A stretch of 64,000 nucleotides of DNA from assembly GCF_003633755.1 (NCBI RefSeq), contig NZ_RBIL01000001.1, positions 1,349,426 through 1,413,425 on the forward strand. The letters are read 5' to 3'. Under the pieces are notes generated by a model. That model saw nothing but the letters and a program-made list of their open reading frames with translations. It was not told the DNA's origin and made no database searches. The position numbers and the translations under genes were made by a program. The stretch is from Solirubrobacter pauli (GTDB taxonomy: Bacteria > Actinomycetota > Thermoleophilia > Solirubrobacterales > Solirubrobacteraceae). Shown piece after piece: positions 35,003 through 44,547 of this stretch (its first letter is position 1; each line of letters starts with the position of its first letter).

Positions 35003-37288
35003 CTACGGGTTGGTCGTCGACAGCGTGAAGGTCACGGTCTTCGAGTAGGAACCGGTGCGCAGCGGCTCGTTCGCACCGATCGCCTGCTTGAACGTGACCC
35101 CGACCTCCTCGCCCGAGACGGGACCGGTCCACGCCGACTTGGCGAGCTCGATCCGCAGCGGCTGCGCGAGGCTGAAGGCGCCGTTGACGAGGCGCCCCGG
35201 CTCGCTCGTGGTGAGCGTGGCGTCGCCGGCCGTGGAGGTCACGGTCGCCTTAGTCGTGGCCGTGTACTCCTGCGCCACGCCCGGCGTGAAGGTGCCGAAC
35301 GTGCCCGGAGCGCCGAGCGTCAGCGCGAGCGTCGCCGGCACCGAGCCGCCGACCGTCGTGTCGGCGTTCACGGGCAGGTAGCGGCGCTGCGTCAGCCACT
35401 GGTCCGGCGTGGTGGCGTGGTCGACGATGCGCGTCTCGCCGACGCAGCCCAGCCAGCCGCTGCCCTTGGTGGAGCCGATGCGCCACGGCTGGTTGGCGGT
35501 GGCGAGGCCGACCGCGTCGATCGAGTTGCGCAGGACCGGCGCGCCGTCGACGTAGAGCGTCGAGGTCTTGGCGACCGGGTCGTTGACGTTGGCGATGTGG
35601 ATCCAGCGGCCGGTGAGGATCTCACCCGACCAGTTCGTGCGCTCGCGGTAGCCGTTGCCCTGGGCCGAGATGCCCAGCGCGTTCCACTGGATCTCACGCA
35701 GGTTGGAGACGCCGAGCGCGAACGTCGGCTCGTCGTAGTTGTACCCCGGGTTGAGGACGTTGGCGACGTCGCGGCGGACGCCCTCACGGCTGATCGCGCC
35801 GTTCCACTGGTTGTTCGCGGCGGTCCAGGCCTCGTCGATCTTGATGAACGTCTCGAACGTGAAGCCGTTCGGGAACGCGTTCGCGTTGACCGCGGCGCCC
35901 GTGGCCGTGTTGATGAAGGAGTTGCGGCCCGCGTTGTCGTTCTGGAAGCAGGCGGAAGCGGCGTCGGAAGACAGCGAGTGATGGTCGGTCGAGATCGTCA
36001 GGTCGTCGAGCTGCGAGGGACCGGTCAGCGCGGCGCGGCGCATGTCGGCGCCCTTGGCGATGTCCTTCGCGCCGATCTCGCCGACGGGCAGCGCGCCGGC
36101 CTTGGACGGATCGAAGCGCCAATGGGCGACGGTGCCCGCGACCTCGGGGAAGTCGGAGTCGTTGAGCGGCAACCGCGGGAGCACGGCCTGGGGCTCCTCG
36201 AAGCCCTCGAGCACCTTGGCCTTGGCGGCCACCACGAGGTCGCCGTTGGACGCCGGGGCGGGCGTGGGCGCCGCCTGGAAGCCCGCGAACCGCGTGTCCC
36301 AGTCGATCGGCAGGTTCAGGTTCTCGTTCGGGCCGGTCTTGACGGCGATGTCGTACTCGGCGACGAGCGTGCTCTTCGGCTTCAGGCGCACCCACGGGGA
36401 GACGACCGTCGTGGCCATCCGCCGGTTCGTGAAGTCGAACTCGATCAGGCCGAGGTAGCCGTTGCCGCCCTGGTAGGCCATCTGGTAGTCCCAGACGATC
36501 TGGTCGACGCTGTGGCCGAAGTCGTTGGTCTTGCGCAGGTGCGCGGAGCCGTGGCTGTGGCCGTTGATCGTCAGGAAGACCTGGTCGTGGTCCTTGATGA
36601 GGTTGTCCCACAGGCGCAGGCCGGACTCGGTCTCGAGCGGCGACACGGCGTCGCTCTTGATCGCGAGCAGGTCGTGCGTCGTGAGGATCACGGGCAGCGT
36701 CGGGTTGGCCTCGATCACGCTCTTGCCCCACGCGATCGTCGCGTTGTCGGCGGGCCAGGCCAGCGCGAGCACGAGGAACTTCCGGCCCTCGGCCGTGAAC
36801 GTGTGCCACTCGGACAGGCCGGAGGCGTCGCGACCACCGAACGTCGCCTGCGCCTGGGCGCGCGCGGTCGGGAAGTAGCGCGGGAACAGCTCCGTCGCGG
36901 GGTTCTGCGTCGCGTCGTGGTTGCCGTTGGCGATCGAGTACGGCAGCTTGGCGTCGTCGAGGACCTTCATGGCCTCGCTCGCGACGTCCCACTCCTGCGT
37001 GACCGTCGCGCGGTCGACGATGTCACCGAGGTGGGTGACGAACGGGATCTTCAGGTTGTCCTTGTTCGCCGCGAGCCATCTCGTCTGCTCGATGTACGGC
37101 TCGGTGCCGTAGCGGGCCATGAACAGGTCCCCCGCGCCCGGGGTGGCGTAGCGCGAGTAGAACTGCGTGTCGGGGAGGACGCCGAGCAGGAAGCTCGAGC
37201 GATCCTGGGCCGTCGCGGCGCTGGGGAACGCGGCGCAGGCGATCGTCGCGGCGGCCAGGGCCAGCCGCCGGGGGAGCGTCAGTCTCAT
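35003..37288 (-). CDS. Secreted metallophosphoesterase with LamG-like domain
   Basis: 761 residues. The signal peptide is MRLTLPRRLALAAATIACAA. The calcineurin-like phosphoesterase domain shows its metal motifs in order: LPDTQFYS, THLGDIVDR, NGNHDA, LTTHD and INGHSHGSAH (residues 35-280). Residues about 390-640 look like a concanavalin/LamG domain (TGPSQLDDLTISTDHHS, FTFETFIKID, TGRWIHIANVND), which may bind a polymer. A beta-rich tail follows. It likely cleaves a phosphoester outside the cell; substrate unknown. A small membrane protein gene lies just upstream. Confidence 0.9.
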   Translation of the reverse strand: MRLTLPRRLALAAATIACAAFPSAATAQDRSSFLLGVLPDTQFYSRYATPGAGDLFMARYGTEPYIEQTRWLAANKDNLKIPFVTHLGDIVDRATVTQEWDVASEAMKVLDDAKLPYSIANGNHDATQNPATELFPRYFPTARAQAQATFGGRDASGLSEWHTFTAEGRKFLVLALAWPADNATIAWGKSVIEANPTLPVILTTHDLLAIKSDAVSPLETESGLRLWDNLIKDHDQVFLTINGHSHGSAHLRKTNDFGHSVDQIVWDYQMAYQGGNGYLGLIEFDFTNRRMATTVVSPWVRLKPKSTLVAEYDIAVKTGPNENLNLPIDWDTRFAGFQAAPTPAPASNGDLVVAAKAKVLEGFEEPQAVLPRLPLNDSDFPEVAGTVAHWRFDPSKAGALPVGEIGAKDIAKGADMRRAALTGPSQLDDLTISTDHHSLSSDAASACFQNDNAGRNSFINTATGAAVNANAFPNGFTFETFIKIDEAWTAANNQWNGAISREGVRRDVANVLNPGYNYDEPTFALGVSNLREIQWNALGISAQGNGYRERTNWSGEILTGRWIHIANVNDPVAKTSTLYVDGAPVLRNSIDAVGLATANQPWRIGSTKGSGWLGCVGETRIVDHATTPDQWLTQRRYLPVNADTTVGGSVPATLALTLGAPGTFGTFTPGVAQEYTATTKATVTSTAGDATLTTSEPGRLVNGAFSLAQPLRIELAKSAWTGPVSGEEVGVTFKQAIGANEPLRTGSYSKTVTFTLSTTNP

Positions 37289-37300
37289 CGGGCGCGGACG

Positions 37301-37810
37301 CTATGCGCGCCGATGCACCGAGTTCGTGACCGCTTCGTGAAGGAAGTACCGGCGGTTGCCGGTGAGCAGCACCTGGCCCGTGCGCCGCTCGAGCCGGCCC
37401 AGGTACCAGATCCCGTACGCCACGGCCAGCGCCGCGCCGAGGCAGATCCCGTAGCCGAACGCGGCGAACACGGGGCTGGAGTCGTCGAAGCCGCTGCGCA
37501 GGAACGGCGCAAACCCACCGACGACGCCGAACGCGACGAAGGCCGCGCGCCAGCTCGCCTTGCTCGGGACGACGTGGGCCTCGTCCGGCGCAGGCCGCGC
37601 GCGCTTGAGCGTGGAGCGCGTCCGCCACACCGACCACGACGCCACGACGAGCAGCGCGGTCCCGGCGGCCAGCAGGAACACCTCGACCGCCTCGCCGAGC
37701 TGCTCGTCCACGTGCGCCCGCCAGACCATCAACGGCAGGCCGACGAGCGCCGCCGCTCCGAACATCAGCAGCGTCCAGCAACGGGATTCACGCGCCGGCA
37801 TGAGCTCCAT
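37301..37810 (-). CDS. Small membrane protein, unknown
   Basis: 169 residues with four hydrophobic segments: LLMFGAAALVGLPLMVW, VFLLAAGTALLVVASW, AAFVAFGVVGGFAPFL and VFAAFGYGICLGAALAVAYG. The loop between segments two and three is basic. It ends 12 bases before the phosphoesterase start. The first ATG (37810) follows a TATACA -10-like box by ten bases, so the transcript may be nearly leaderless; an ATG three codons later is possible. No family recognised. Confidence 0.7.
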   Translation of the reverse strand: MELMPARESRCWTLLMFGAAALVGLPLMVWRAHVDEQLGEAVEVFLLAAGTALLVVASWSVWRTRSTLKRARPAPDEAHVVPSKASWRAAFVAFGVVGGFAPFLRSGFDDSSPVFAAFGYGICLGAALAVAYGIWYLGRLERRTGQVLLTGNRRYFLHEAVTNSVHRRA

Positions 37811-37830
37811 ACCGGCGCGTTGTATACCCG

Positions 37831-40800
37831 CTAGCCGATGCCGACGTAGCGCAACGTGACCGGCGCGGCCGCCCTCCAGTCGAGGATGTCCGCCTGCGAA
37901 CCGCCAGCCGGCACGAGGATGTCGACCACGTTCGGGTCGCGCGTGTCCGTGTCCCGCGCCTCGTTCGCGTCGGTGTACTCACCTGCGCCGCCGCCGAGCC
38001 GGAAGTCGTGGATCCAGCTCATGCCGGTGCCGACGGTCGAGTCCCAGTAGGCGCGGGAGTACACGGGCCGGATGTGGCCCGTGCCCTCGCCGTCGCCGCC
38101 GTGGCTGGCCATCACCACGGCGTATCGCGCACCGGTCAACGACCCGAGGTCCGCCTTGGGCACGCTCGCCACGATCTGCCGGGTGGACGGCAGCGCGAGT
38201 AGCGTCGCCCCCGCGATCGTGGCCCCGGACGCGTCACGCACGCCGAGGTCGTTGAACCCGTCCGCGGTCAGCACCCAGTCGTACGGCGCCTCGAGGTTGG
38301 CGTTGGTGCCGGGCAGCGCCGGGGCCGCGCCGGTGCTGCTCCCCGCCTTGTAGACGTTGATCCGCTGGATGGCGATCTGGTTGCCGCCCCACGGGTTGCG
38401 CAGCTCGCCCGCGATCGTCGTGACGAAGTTGTACGAGCGGCCGTCGTCGTACACGCCGAAGCCGGTGATGTCGTACGCGCCCGGGTTGAACGCGGCGTCA
38501 GCGGGATAGACGTACTCGCCCGGCCCGTCGTCGTCGCCGGTCGGGTCGGTCGCGGTGCCCAGCGCGGTGCCGAAGTTGGTCGACGTGACGGTCCGCTGGA
38601 CGGTCGCCGTGCCGCCGTTGGCCGCCACCGCGACCACCGTGATCTGGTTGACGCCGAGCCCGAGCGGAACGGTCGTCGAGAACGTGCCGCCGGCGATCCG
38701 GGTGGTCGTGCCGCCCGCGTTGACGTACACGTCGGGCGCGTTGGTCGTGCCCGAGACCGTCGCGGTCGCGGCGCCCGTGGTCGAGCCGTCCGCCGGCGCG
38801 GTGAGGGTGAGCGCCGGCGCCGCCGGGAGCGTCCCGCGGGTGTAGCGGTCGGCCACCACCGACGGGGTCGAGACCGGCCGCCCGGCGTCGATCGAGTGCG
38901 CGAGCCGCACGTACGCGGCCATCGCCCACGCCAGCGGCGTCGCGCTGCCCGTGCCCTCGCCGAAGCGCAGGTCGTACGCCGGGATGTCCGGCTGGTCCCA
39001 GACCTGCTCGGGGATCATCCAGCCCGCGTTCGCGCTCGCCGCGATCGCCCGCAGGTAGGTCGAGGCGCCGCCTCGGCCCGCCGCCAGCTCGTACTCGCCG
39101 CGCTCGCCGCTCAGCAGCGGCCACAGTCGCCCGACGCCGGTGCCGTCGTACGGCGCGCCGTCGGCCTTCTCGCCGTAGCCGTCGTGGTTGTAGCGGTAGA
39201 AGAGGTCACCGACGCGGATGACGGCGTCGACCTCCGGCAGCGAGCCGACGACGTACGGGTCGCTGGCCCGCTTGACGCCGAGCCGCACCAGGTCGAGGAA
39301 GCCGGCGTCGACGATCAGCCGCTCGTCCCACGCGCCACCGCCGTTGTTGATGTCGAGGACGTGGCCGTCGTTCGGGTTGCCGTTGTCGTCGATGCGCTCG
39401 AAGTAGCGCCCGTCGCCGTGCGGGCCGGTCGTCGTGAACGTCCAGCCCTCGACGCGGCGCTGCCACTCGTCGGCGACGCCCTGGTAGAGCGCGGCGCCGT
39501 TGGCGTCCCCCGCGCTGCGCGCGAGCGAGGCCGCCGCCGTGAGCCCGGCGATCTCCGCCGCGATCGTGGACGGCGAGTAGCCGCTCTCCTCCTCCCAGCG
39601 CTCCTGCGGCGTCGCCGGCCCGCGGGCGACGATGAAGTCCGCCGCCGGCTTGACGTGGTCGCGGTAGGTGGCGGCGTCCTTGCGGCCCAGCTGCCACGCG
39701 AGCACGATCGGGAACGCGACCTCGTCGAGCTGCAGCGAGCCCCAGTAGGGCGTGCCGTCGAGCAGCGAGTTCTGCGGGAACGAGCCGTCCGGCTTCTGCT
39801 GGACGTCGAACAGGTAGTCCAGCGAGCGGTTCGCGGCGGCGGTGTCCCCGATCGCGATCTGCGCCGTCGACACCTGGTAGAGGTCGCGCGCCCACACCAG
39901 GTGGTAGCCGCCGACGCCCGCCTCGTCGGCGTTGATCGCCTCGCCCCAGGGCACGGTCAGCGAGGCGATGTTCGCGCCCCGGTAGGTCTTGTCCTCATGC
40001 GCTTTGAGCTCCATCGCGGCGACGCGGTACTGCTGCAGCAGGTCGCCGCGCCCGACGCTCTTCGGCGGCCGCTTCAGCGAGTCCAGGTACAGGTGCCAGC
40101 CGAGCGCGTAGCCGATCTTCGTCAGGAAGAACGGCAGCCGGAGGCTCGCCCTGGCGGTCCGCAGGGCCGCGTCGCCGCTCGGGCCGAAGCCGAGCGCCAG
40201 CGTCAGCCGCGTCGCGTGCCGGCCGTCGAGCGCGAGCCGCGCCGTCTGCACGACGTTGCCGTCGGGCGCGCTCGGATAGCGCCAGTCCAGCCTGTGGTCG
40301 GCGAGGTCCGTGTAGCCGTCGCTCGTCCCCAGATAGCCGTTGGAGACCGCGCTGAAGGGCTCGTCGGCCACCAGCGCGCTGGCGATCTCCCCTTCGCTCG
40401 CCACGAGCGCGCCGCCGGACACGCTGCCCGCGTCGTGGCGCCCGGAGTTGTCGATCGACGGGTCGTAGACCGCGTACACCGCGTACTTGCCATGGTCCAG
40501 CGACTCGAAGCGCACGTCCATCAGCACCGTCGCCCGCGACGGGTCCGTCACGTACGTCTTCGTGATCCGGTAGCGGCGCTGCTTGTCCGTGTTGACCTGC
40601 CGGTAGACCAGCGCGGTGTCCGTCACGAGCTCCACGGCGTGCGTCGTGTCGGTCGACTCCCGGTCCGTGAACGTCTTGCCGTCCGACACCACGAGCTCCA
40701 GCGCCCGCGAGTCCGCGACGTCCACGCGCGGGTAGTAGACCTCGCTCAGGACGCCGTCCGCGAGCGAGAACCACACCTTCGAGCCGGTCGTCGTCGAGGT

Positions 40801-40935
40801 GCCGACACCCTGCTTGGCGCCGGTCGTCCAGTGCGCCGTCTGACCCGGCGCCCCCGGCGCCGTCTGCGCCCACGCGGGCGCCGTCACCCCCAGGGCAAAC
40901 GCCGAAGACAGCACGGCCAGAGCACGTCCACGCAT
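37831..40935 (-). CDS. Glucodextranase-type GH15 glucoamylase
   Basis: 1034 residues from ATG 40935, which has AGGAGGAGAG just upstream and a signal peptide (LAVLSSAFALGVTAPAWA). Residues about 30-270 form the N-terminal beta domain of GH15; 280-690 the alpha-barrel with HLVWARDLYQ and the catalytic region RWEEESGYSPSTIAAEIAGL. Then a Big-like beta domain (PALTLTAPADGSTTG) and a C-terminal domain (DPTGDDDGPGEYVYPAD) found in Arthrobacter-type glucodextranases. It would release glucose from dextran or starch ends outside the cell, perhaps anchored through the C-terminus. Confidence 0.92.
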   Translation of the reverse strand: MRGRALAVLSSAFALGVTAPAWAQTAPGAPGQTAHWTTGAKQGVGTSTTTGSKVWFSLADGVLSEVYYPRVDVADSRALELVVSDGKTFTDRESTDTTHAVELVTDTALVYRQVNTDKQRRYRITKTYVTDPSRATVLMDVRFESLDHGKYAVYAVYDPSIDNSGRHDAGSVSGGALVASEGEIASALVADEPFSAVSNGYLGTSDGYTDLADHRLDWRYPSAPDGNVVQTARLALDGRHATRLTLALGFGPSGDAALRTARASLRLPFFLTKIGYALGWHLYLDSLKRPPKSVGRGDLLQQYRVAAMELKAHEDKTYRGANIASLTVPWGEAINADEAGVGGYHLVWARDLYQVSTAQIAIGDTAAANRSLDYLFDVQQKPDGSFPQNSLLDGTPYWGSLQLDEVAFPIVLAWQLGRKDAATYRDHVKPAADFIVARGPATPQERWEEESGYSPSTIAAEIAGLTAAASLARSAGDANGAALYQGVADEWQRRVEGWTFTTTGPHGDGRYFERIDDNGNPNDGHVLDINNGGGAWDERLIVDAGFLDLVRLGVKRASDPYVVGSLPEVDAVIRVGDLFYRYNHDGYGEKADGAPYDGTGVGRLWPLLSGERGEYELAAGRGGASTYLRAIAASANAGWMIPEQVWDQPDIPAYDLRFGEGTGSATPLAWAMAAYVRLAHSIDAGRPVSTPSVVADRYTRGTLPAAPALTLTAPADGSTTGAATATVSGTTNAPDVYVNAGGTTTRIAGGTFSTTVPLGLGVNQITVVAVAANGGTATVQRTVTSTNFGTALGTATDPTGDDDGPGEYVYPADAAFNPGAYDITGFGVYDDGRSYNFVTTIAGELRNPWGGNQIAIQRINVYKAGSSTGAAPALPGTNANLEAPYDWVLTADGFNDLGVRDASGATIAGATLLALPSTRQIVASVPKADLGSLTGARYAVVMASHGGDGEGTGHIRPVYSRAYWDSTVGTGMSWIHDFRLGGGAGEYTDANEARDTDTRDPNVVDILVPAGGSQADILDWRAAAPVTLRYVGIG

Positions 40936-40985
40936 GACTCTCCTCCTGACGCCCGACAAGCGGACTCTATCCTCGTTGGCCGCTC

Positions 40986-42809
40986 ATGCAGCTTCGCGAA
41001 GACCTCAGGAACGTGGCGATCATCGCGCACGTCGACCACGGGAAGACGACGCTTGTCGACGCCATGCTCTGGCAGTCCGGCGCTTTCCGAGACAACCAGG
41101 ACGTCAATGACCGCGTCATGGACTCCATGGACCTCGAGCGCGAGAAGGGCATCACCATCCTCGCGAAGAACACGGCGGTTCGCCACGGGGACGTCAAGCT
41201 CAACATCATCGACACCCCCGGCCACGCCGATTTCGGCGGTGAGGTCGAGCGCGGCCTGACGATGGTCGACGGCGTGCTCCTGCTCGTCGACTCGTCCGAG
41301 GGCCCGCTGCCGCAGACGCGCTTCGTGCTGCGCAAGGCGCTCGAGAGCAAGCTCCCGGTGATCCTCGTCATCAACAAGATCGACCGGCCGGACGCGCGTG
41401 TGGCCGAGGTCGTCGACGAGGTCTACGAGCTGTTCATCGACCTCGGCGCGTCCGAGGACCAGATCGAGTTCCCGGTCGTCTACACCAACGCCAAGGCCGG
41501 CACGGCCACGCTGGACATGGCGCAGCCGGGCGAGAGCCTCAAGCCGCTGCTGGACCTGCTGGTGGAGACGATCCCGGCGCCGAGCTACGACGAGGCCATG
41601 CCACTCCAGGCCCACGTCACGAACCTCGACGCGTCGCTGTTCGTCGGCCGCCTCGCGATCTGCCGCGTCCACAACGGCACGATCAAGAAGGGCAAGACCG
41701 TCGCCTGGTGCAAGGCCGACGGCACGATCGCCAACGCGCGCATCACCGAGCTGTACGTCACCGAGAGCCTCGAGCGCGTGTCCGCCGACGAGGCCGGCCC
41801 GGGCGAGATCATCGCCGTCGCCGGCCTGCCCGAGGTGACCATCGGCGAGACGCTCGGCGACCCCGAGGACCCGCGGCCGCTGCCGGTCATCACCGTCGAC
41901 GAGCCGTCGATCTCGGTCACCATCGGCATCAACCACTCGCCGCTGGCCGGCCAGGACGGCGACAAGCTCACCGCCCGCCAGATCAAGGACCGCCTCGAGC
42001 AGGAGCTGATCGGCAACGTGTCGATCCGCGTGCTGGACACCGAGCGGCCGGATACCTGGGAGGTCCAGGGCCGCGGCGAGCTGCAGCTCGCGATCCTCGT
42101 CGAGATCATGCGCCGCGAGGGCTACGAGATGACCGTCGGCAAGCCGCAGGTCGTCATCCGCGAGATCGACGGCACCCGCCACGAGCCGGTCGAGCGCCTG
42201 ACGATCGACGTGCCCGAGGACTACGTCGGCGTGATCACGCAGATGCTGGCCCTGCGCAAGGGCCGGATGGAGCAGATGATCAACCACGGCACGGGCTGGG
42301 TCCGGATGGACTACCTGGTCCCCGCGCGCGGCCTGATCGGCTTCCGCACCGAGTTCCTCACCGAGACGCGCGGCACCGGCCTCATGCACCACGTGTTCGA
42401 CCGCTGGGAGCCGTGGGCGGGCGACATGCGCCTGCGCCAGCAGGGCTCGCTCGTCGCCGACCGCAAGGGCAAGACCGCGTCGTTCGCGCTCTTCAACCTG
42501 CAGGAGCGCGGCACGATGTTCGTCGGCCCGGGCGAGGACGTCTACGAGGGCATGATCGTCGGCGAGAACGCGCGCCAGGAGGACCTCGACGTCAACGCCG
42601 TCAAGGAGAAGCACCTCACCAACATGCGCTCGTCGACGGGCGACGTGCTGGTGCGGCTCGTGCCCGCGCGGACGCTGTCGCTCGACCAGGCGCTGGAGTG
42701 GGTGCGCGAGGACGAATGCGTCGAAGTGACGCCCCATTCGGTGCGTCTGCGTAAGGTCGAGCTCGCGCAGGTGGACCGAGTTCGCGCTGCGCGGCGTCTC
42801 AAAGCCTGA
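40986..42809 (+). CDS. typA: Ribosome-associated GTPase TypA/BipA
   Basis: 607 residues, full length. The G motifs are [15 protein letters not shown], the [14 protein letters not shown] switch II and NKIDRPDAR. The EF-G-like C-terminal half includes the BipA-specific [16 protein letters not shown] and GMIVGENAR. TypA binds 70S ribosomes and aids assembly and stress translation. Divergent from the glucodextranase gene by 50 bases. Unrelated in function to its neighbours. Confidence 0.96.
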   Translation: MQLREDLRNVAIIAHVDHGKTTLVDAMLWQSGAFRDNQDVNDRVMDSMDLEREKGITILAKNTAVRHGDVKLNIIDTPGHADFGGEVERGLTMVDGVLLLVDSSEGPLPQTRFVLRKALESKLPVILVINKIDRPDARVAEVVDEVYELFIDLGASEDQIEFPVVYTNAKAGTATLDMAQPGESLKPLLDLLVETIPAPSYDEAMPLQAHVTNLDASLFVGRLAICRVHNGTIKKGKTVAWCKADGTIANARITELYVTESLERVSADEAGPGEIIAVAGLPEVTIGETLGDPEDPRPLPVITVDEPSISVTIGINHSPLAGQDGDKLTARQIKDRLEQELIGNVSIRVLDTERPDTWEVQGRGELQLAILVEIMRREGYEMTVGKPQVVIREIDGTRHEPVERLTIDVPEDYVGVITQMLALRKGRMEQMINHGTGWVRMDYLVPARGLIGFRTEFLTETRGTGLMHHVFDRWEPWAGDMRLRQQGSLVADRKGKTASFALFNLQERGTMFVGPGEDVYEGMIVGENARQEDLDVNAVKEKHLTNMRSSTGDVLVRLVPARTLSLDQALEWVREDECVEVTPHSVRLRKVELAQVDRVRAARRLKA

Positions 42810-42837
42810 CCTTAGCCCTACACTCGCGCGGCACAGA

Positions 42838-44547
42838 ATGCCCTCTGTCCCCCCGAAGTTCGAGGAGTTGCTCGAAGCTGCACCCGACGCCATGGTGGGG
42901 ACGGATGCGGCTGGGCTCGTCGCGTTCGCGAACCGCCGCGCGTGTGACGTGCTCGGGCGCGACCCGGTCGGGGAGCCGCTGGGCGAGCTCCCGCCCGGGC
43001 TCGACGTCACGCGCACGCCGATGGGCGAGTACGAGTTGGTGGTCATCCGCGGCGCGGACCCGCGGGCGCTGCGCGCGGTGCTGGACAACACCACCGCCGC
43101 GATCTTCTTGAAGGACCCGGAGGGCCGGTACCTGCTGGTCAACCGGGCCTTCGAGCGGCTGCACGGCAAGCCGGCCGCGCAGCTGATCGGCAAGTACGAC
43201 CGGGACGTGCTGCCGGCCGAGGTCGCCGACCGGATGCGCGTCGACGACCTGCGCGTGATGTCCTCGCGTGACCCGATCGAACTCCAGGAGGAGGTCACGC
43301 ACGGGGACACGACGCGCACGTTCCTGTCGGTCAAGTTCCCGCTGATCGACGACACGTCCGGCGATCTGTACGGCGTCGGCGGCGTGGCCACGGACATCAC
43401 GCACCACGTGCGGCTGGAGGCGCGGCTACGCGAGGCGCAGCGGCTGGAGGCCGTCGGCCAGCTGGCGGGCGGTGTCGCGCACGACTTCAACAACCTGCTG
43501 GCGATCGTCGCCAACTACGCGTCCTTCGTGCGCAAGGAGCTCCCGGACGACTCGCGGACGGCCGGCGACGTCGACCAGATCATCGCCGCCTCGCGCCGCG
43601 CCTCCGAGCTCACGCGGCGGCTGCTGCTGTTCTCCCGCCGCCAGTCGGGCACGCCCGAGGTGCTGTCGGTCCGGCGCGTGATCGAGTCGCTGGAGCTGCT
43701 GCTGCGGCGCACCCTCGGCGAGGACATCGACCTCGTCGTCGACGTCGACGAGCGCCTGTGGGACGTGGAGGCCGACCGCAGCCAGCTCGAGCAGATGCTG
43801 ATGAGCCTGGCGATGAACTCGCGCGAGGCGATGCCGGACGGCGGGACGCTGCGCATCGAGGCGGTCAACACCGTCATGCGCGACCTCGACGGGCCGTCGC
43901 CGCGGGCGGTCCGGGTCACCGTGTCCGACACGGGTCGCGGCATGCCGAAGGAGGTCGCCGCGCACGCCTTCGAGCCGTTCTTCACCACCAAGGCCGTCTC
44001 CGGGCACGGCGTCGGGTTGGGCCTGGCGACCGTGTACGGGATCGTGACCAAGGCGCGCGGGCGGATCGAGCTGGACTCCACGCCGGGCGAGGGCACGACC
44101 GTCACGGTCACGCTGCCGGCGGTGCGGCGGGCGAGTGACGACGACCCGACGCCGAGCGCCCCGCGCGGGCGCGGCGAGACGGTGTTGGTCGTCGAGGACG
44201 CGGACGCGGTGCGTGCGCTGACGGGCCGGCTCCTGTACGCCGCCGGCTACCAGGTGATCTCGGTCGAGAGCGGGATCGTGGCGCTGGAGCGCCTCGACGC
44301 CGCCGACGTGCTCGTCACCGACGTCGTGATGCCCGGCATGTCGGGCGTGGAGCTGGCGGTCAAGGCGCGCGAGCAGCGCCCTGACCTGCCGGTGGTGTTC
44401 GTCAGCGGCTACACCGGGGACACGACGGTCGCCGCCGGCGACGACCCGGCCACGGCCTTCCTGGCCAAGCCGTTCGACGGCGACGACCTGCTGCGCGAGG
44501 TGCGGGCGACGCTCGACGCCGTCAAGCGCGCGCGGCGTCATTCATAG
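42838..44547 (+). CDS. Soluble PAS hybrid histidine kinase with receiver
   Basis: 569 residues and no membrane segment. Two PAS-like domains lie at 8-70 and 75-190. The HisKA phospho-acceptor His215 sits in GGVAHDFNNLLAI; the ATPase has N327 (AMNSREAMP), DTGRGM at 364-369 and GVGLGLATVYG. A linker leads to a receiver domain with Asp495 (TDVVMPGMSG) and Lys544 (LAKPFD). The HDFNN form is typical of cytoplasmic hybrid kinases. No partner response regulator is adjacent, so the output is probably the built-in receiver or a distant protein. Confidence 0.93.
   Translation: MPSVPPKFEELLEAAPDAMVGTDAAGLVAFANRRACDVLGRDPVGEPLGELPPGLDVTRTPMGEYELVVIRGADPRALRAVLDNTTAAIFLKDPEGRYLLVNRAFERLHGKPAAQLIGKYDRDVLPAEVADRMRVDDLRVMSSRDPIELQEEVTHGDTTRTFLSVKFPLIDDTSGDLYGVGGVATDITHHVRLEARLREAQRLEAVGQLAGGVAHDFNNLLAIVANYASFVRKELPDDSRTAGDVDQIIAASRRASELTRRLLLFSRRQSGTPEVLSVRRVIESLELLLRRTLGEDIDLVVDVDERLWDVEADRSQLEQMLMSLAMNSREAMPDGGTLRIEAVNTVMRDLDGPSPRAVRVTVSDTGRGMPKEVAAHAFEPFFTTKAVSGHGVGLGLATVYGIVTKARGRIELDSTPGEGTTVTVTLPAVRRASDDDPTPSAPRGRGETVLVVEDADAVRALTGRLLYAAGYQVISVESGIVALERLDAADVLVTDVVMPGMSGVELAVKAREQRPDLPVVFVSGYTGDTTVAAGDDPATAFLAKPFDGDDLLREVRATLDAVKRARRHS

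Noticed and set aside
34334-37834. A 1,166-codon open frame antisense to the Erm-like, phosphoesterase and small membrane protein genes
   Set aside because: It has no domain, is rich in Arg/Ala/Gly, and mirrors real genes with signal peptides and catalytic motifs on the other strand. Such frames are normal in DNA with very high GC at third positions.
40884-43514. An 876-codon open frame antisense to typA and the hybrid kinase
   Set aside because: Both genes on the plus strand are full length with all motifs; the antisense translation has none.
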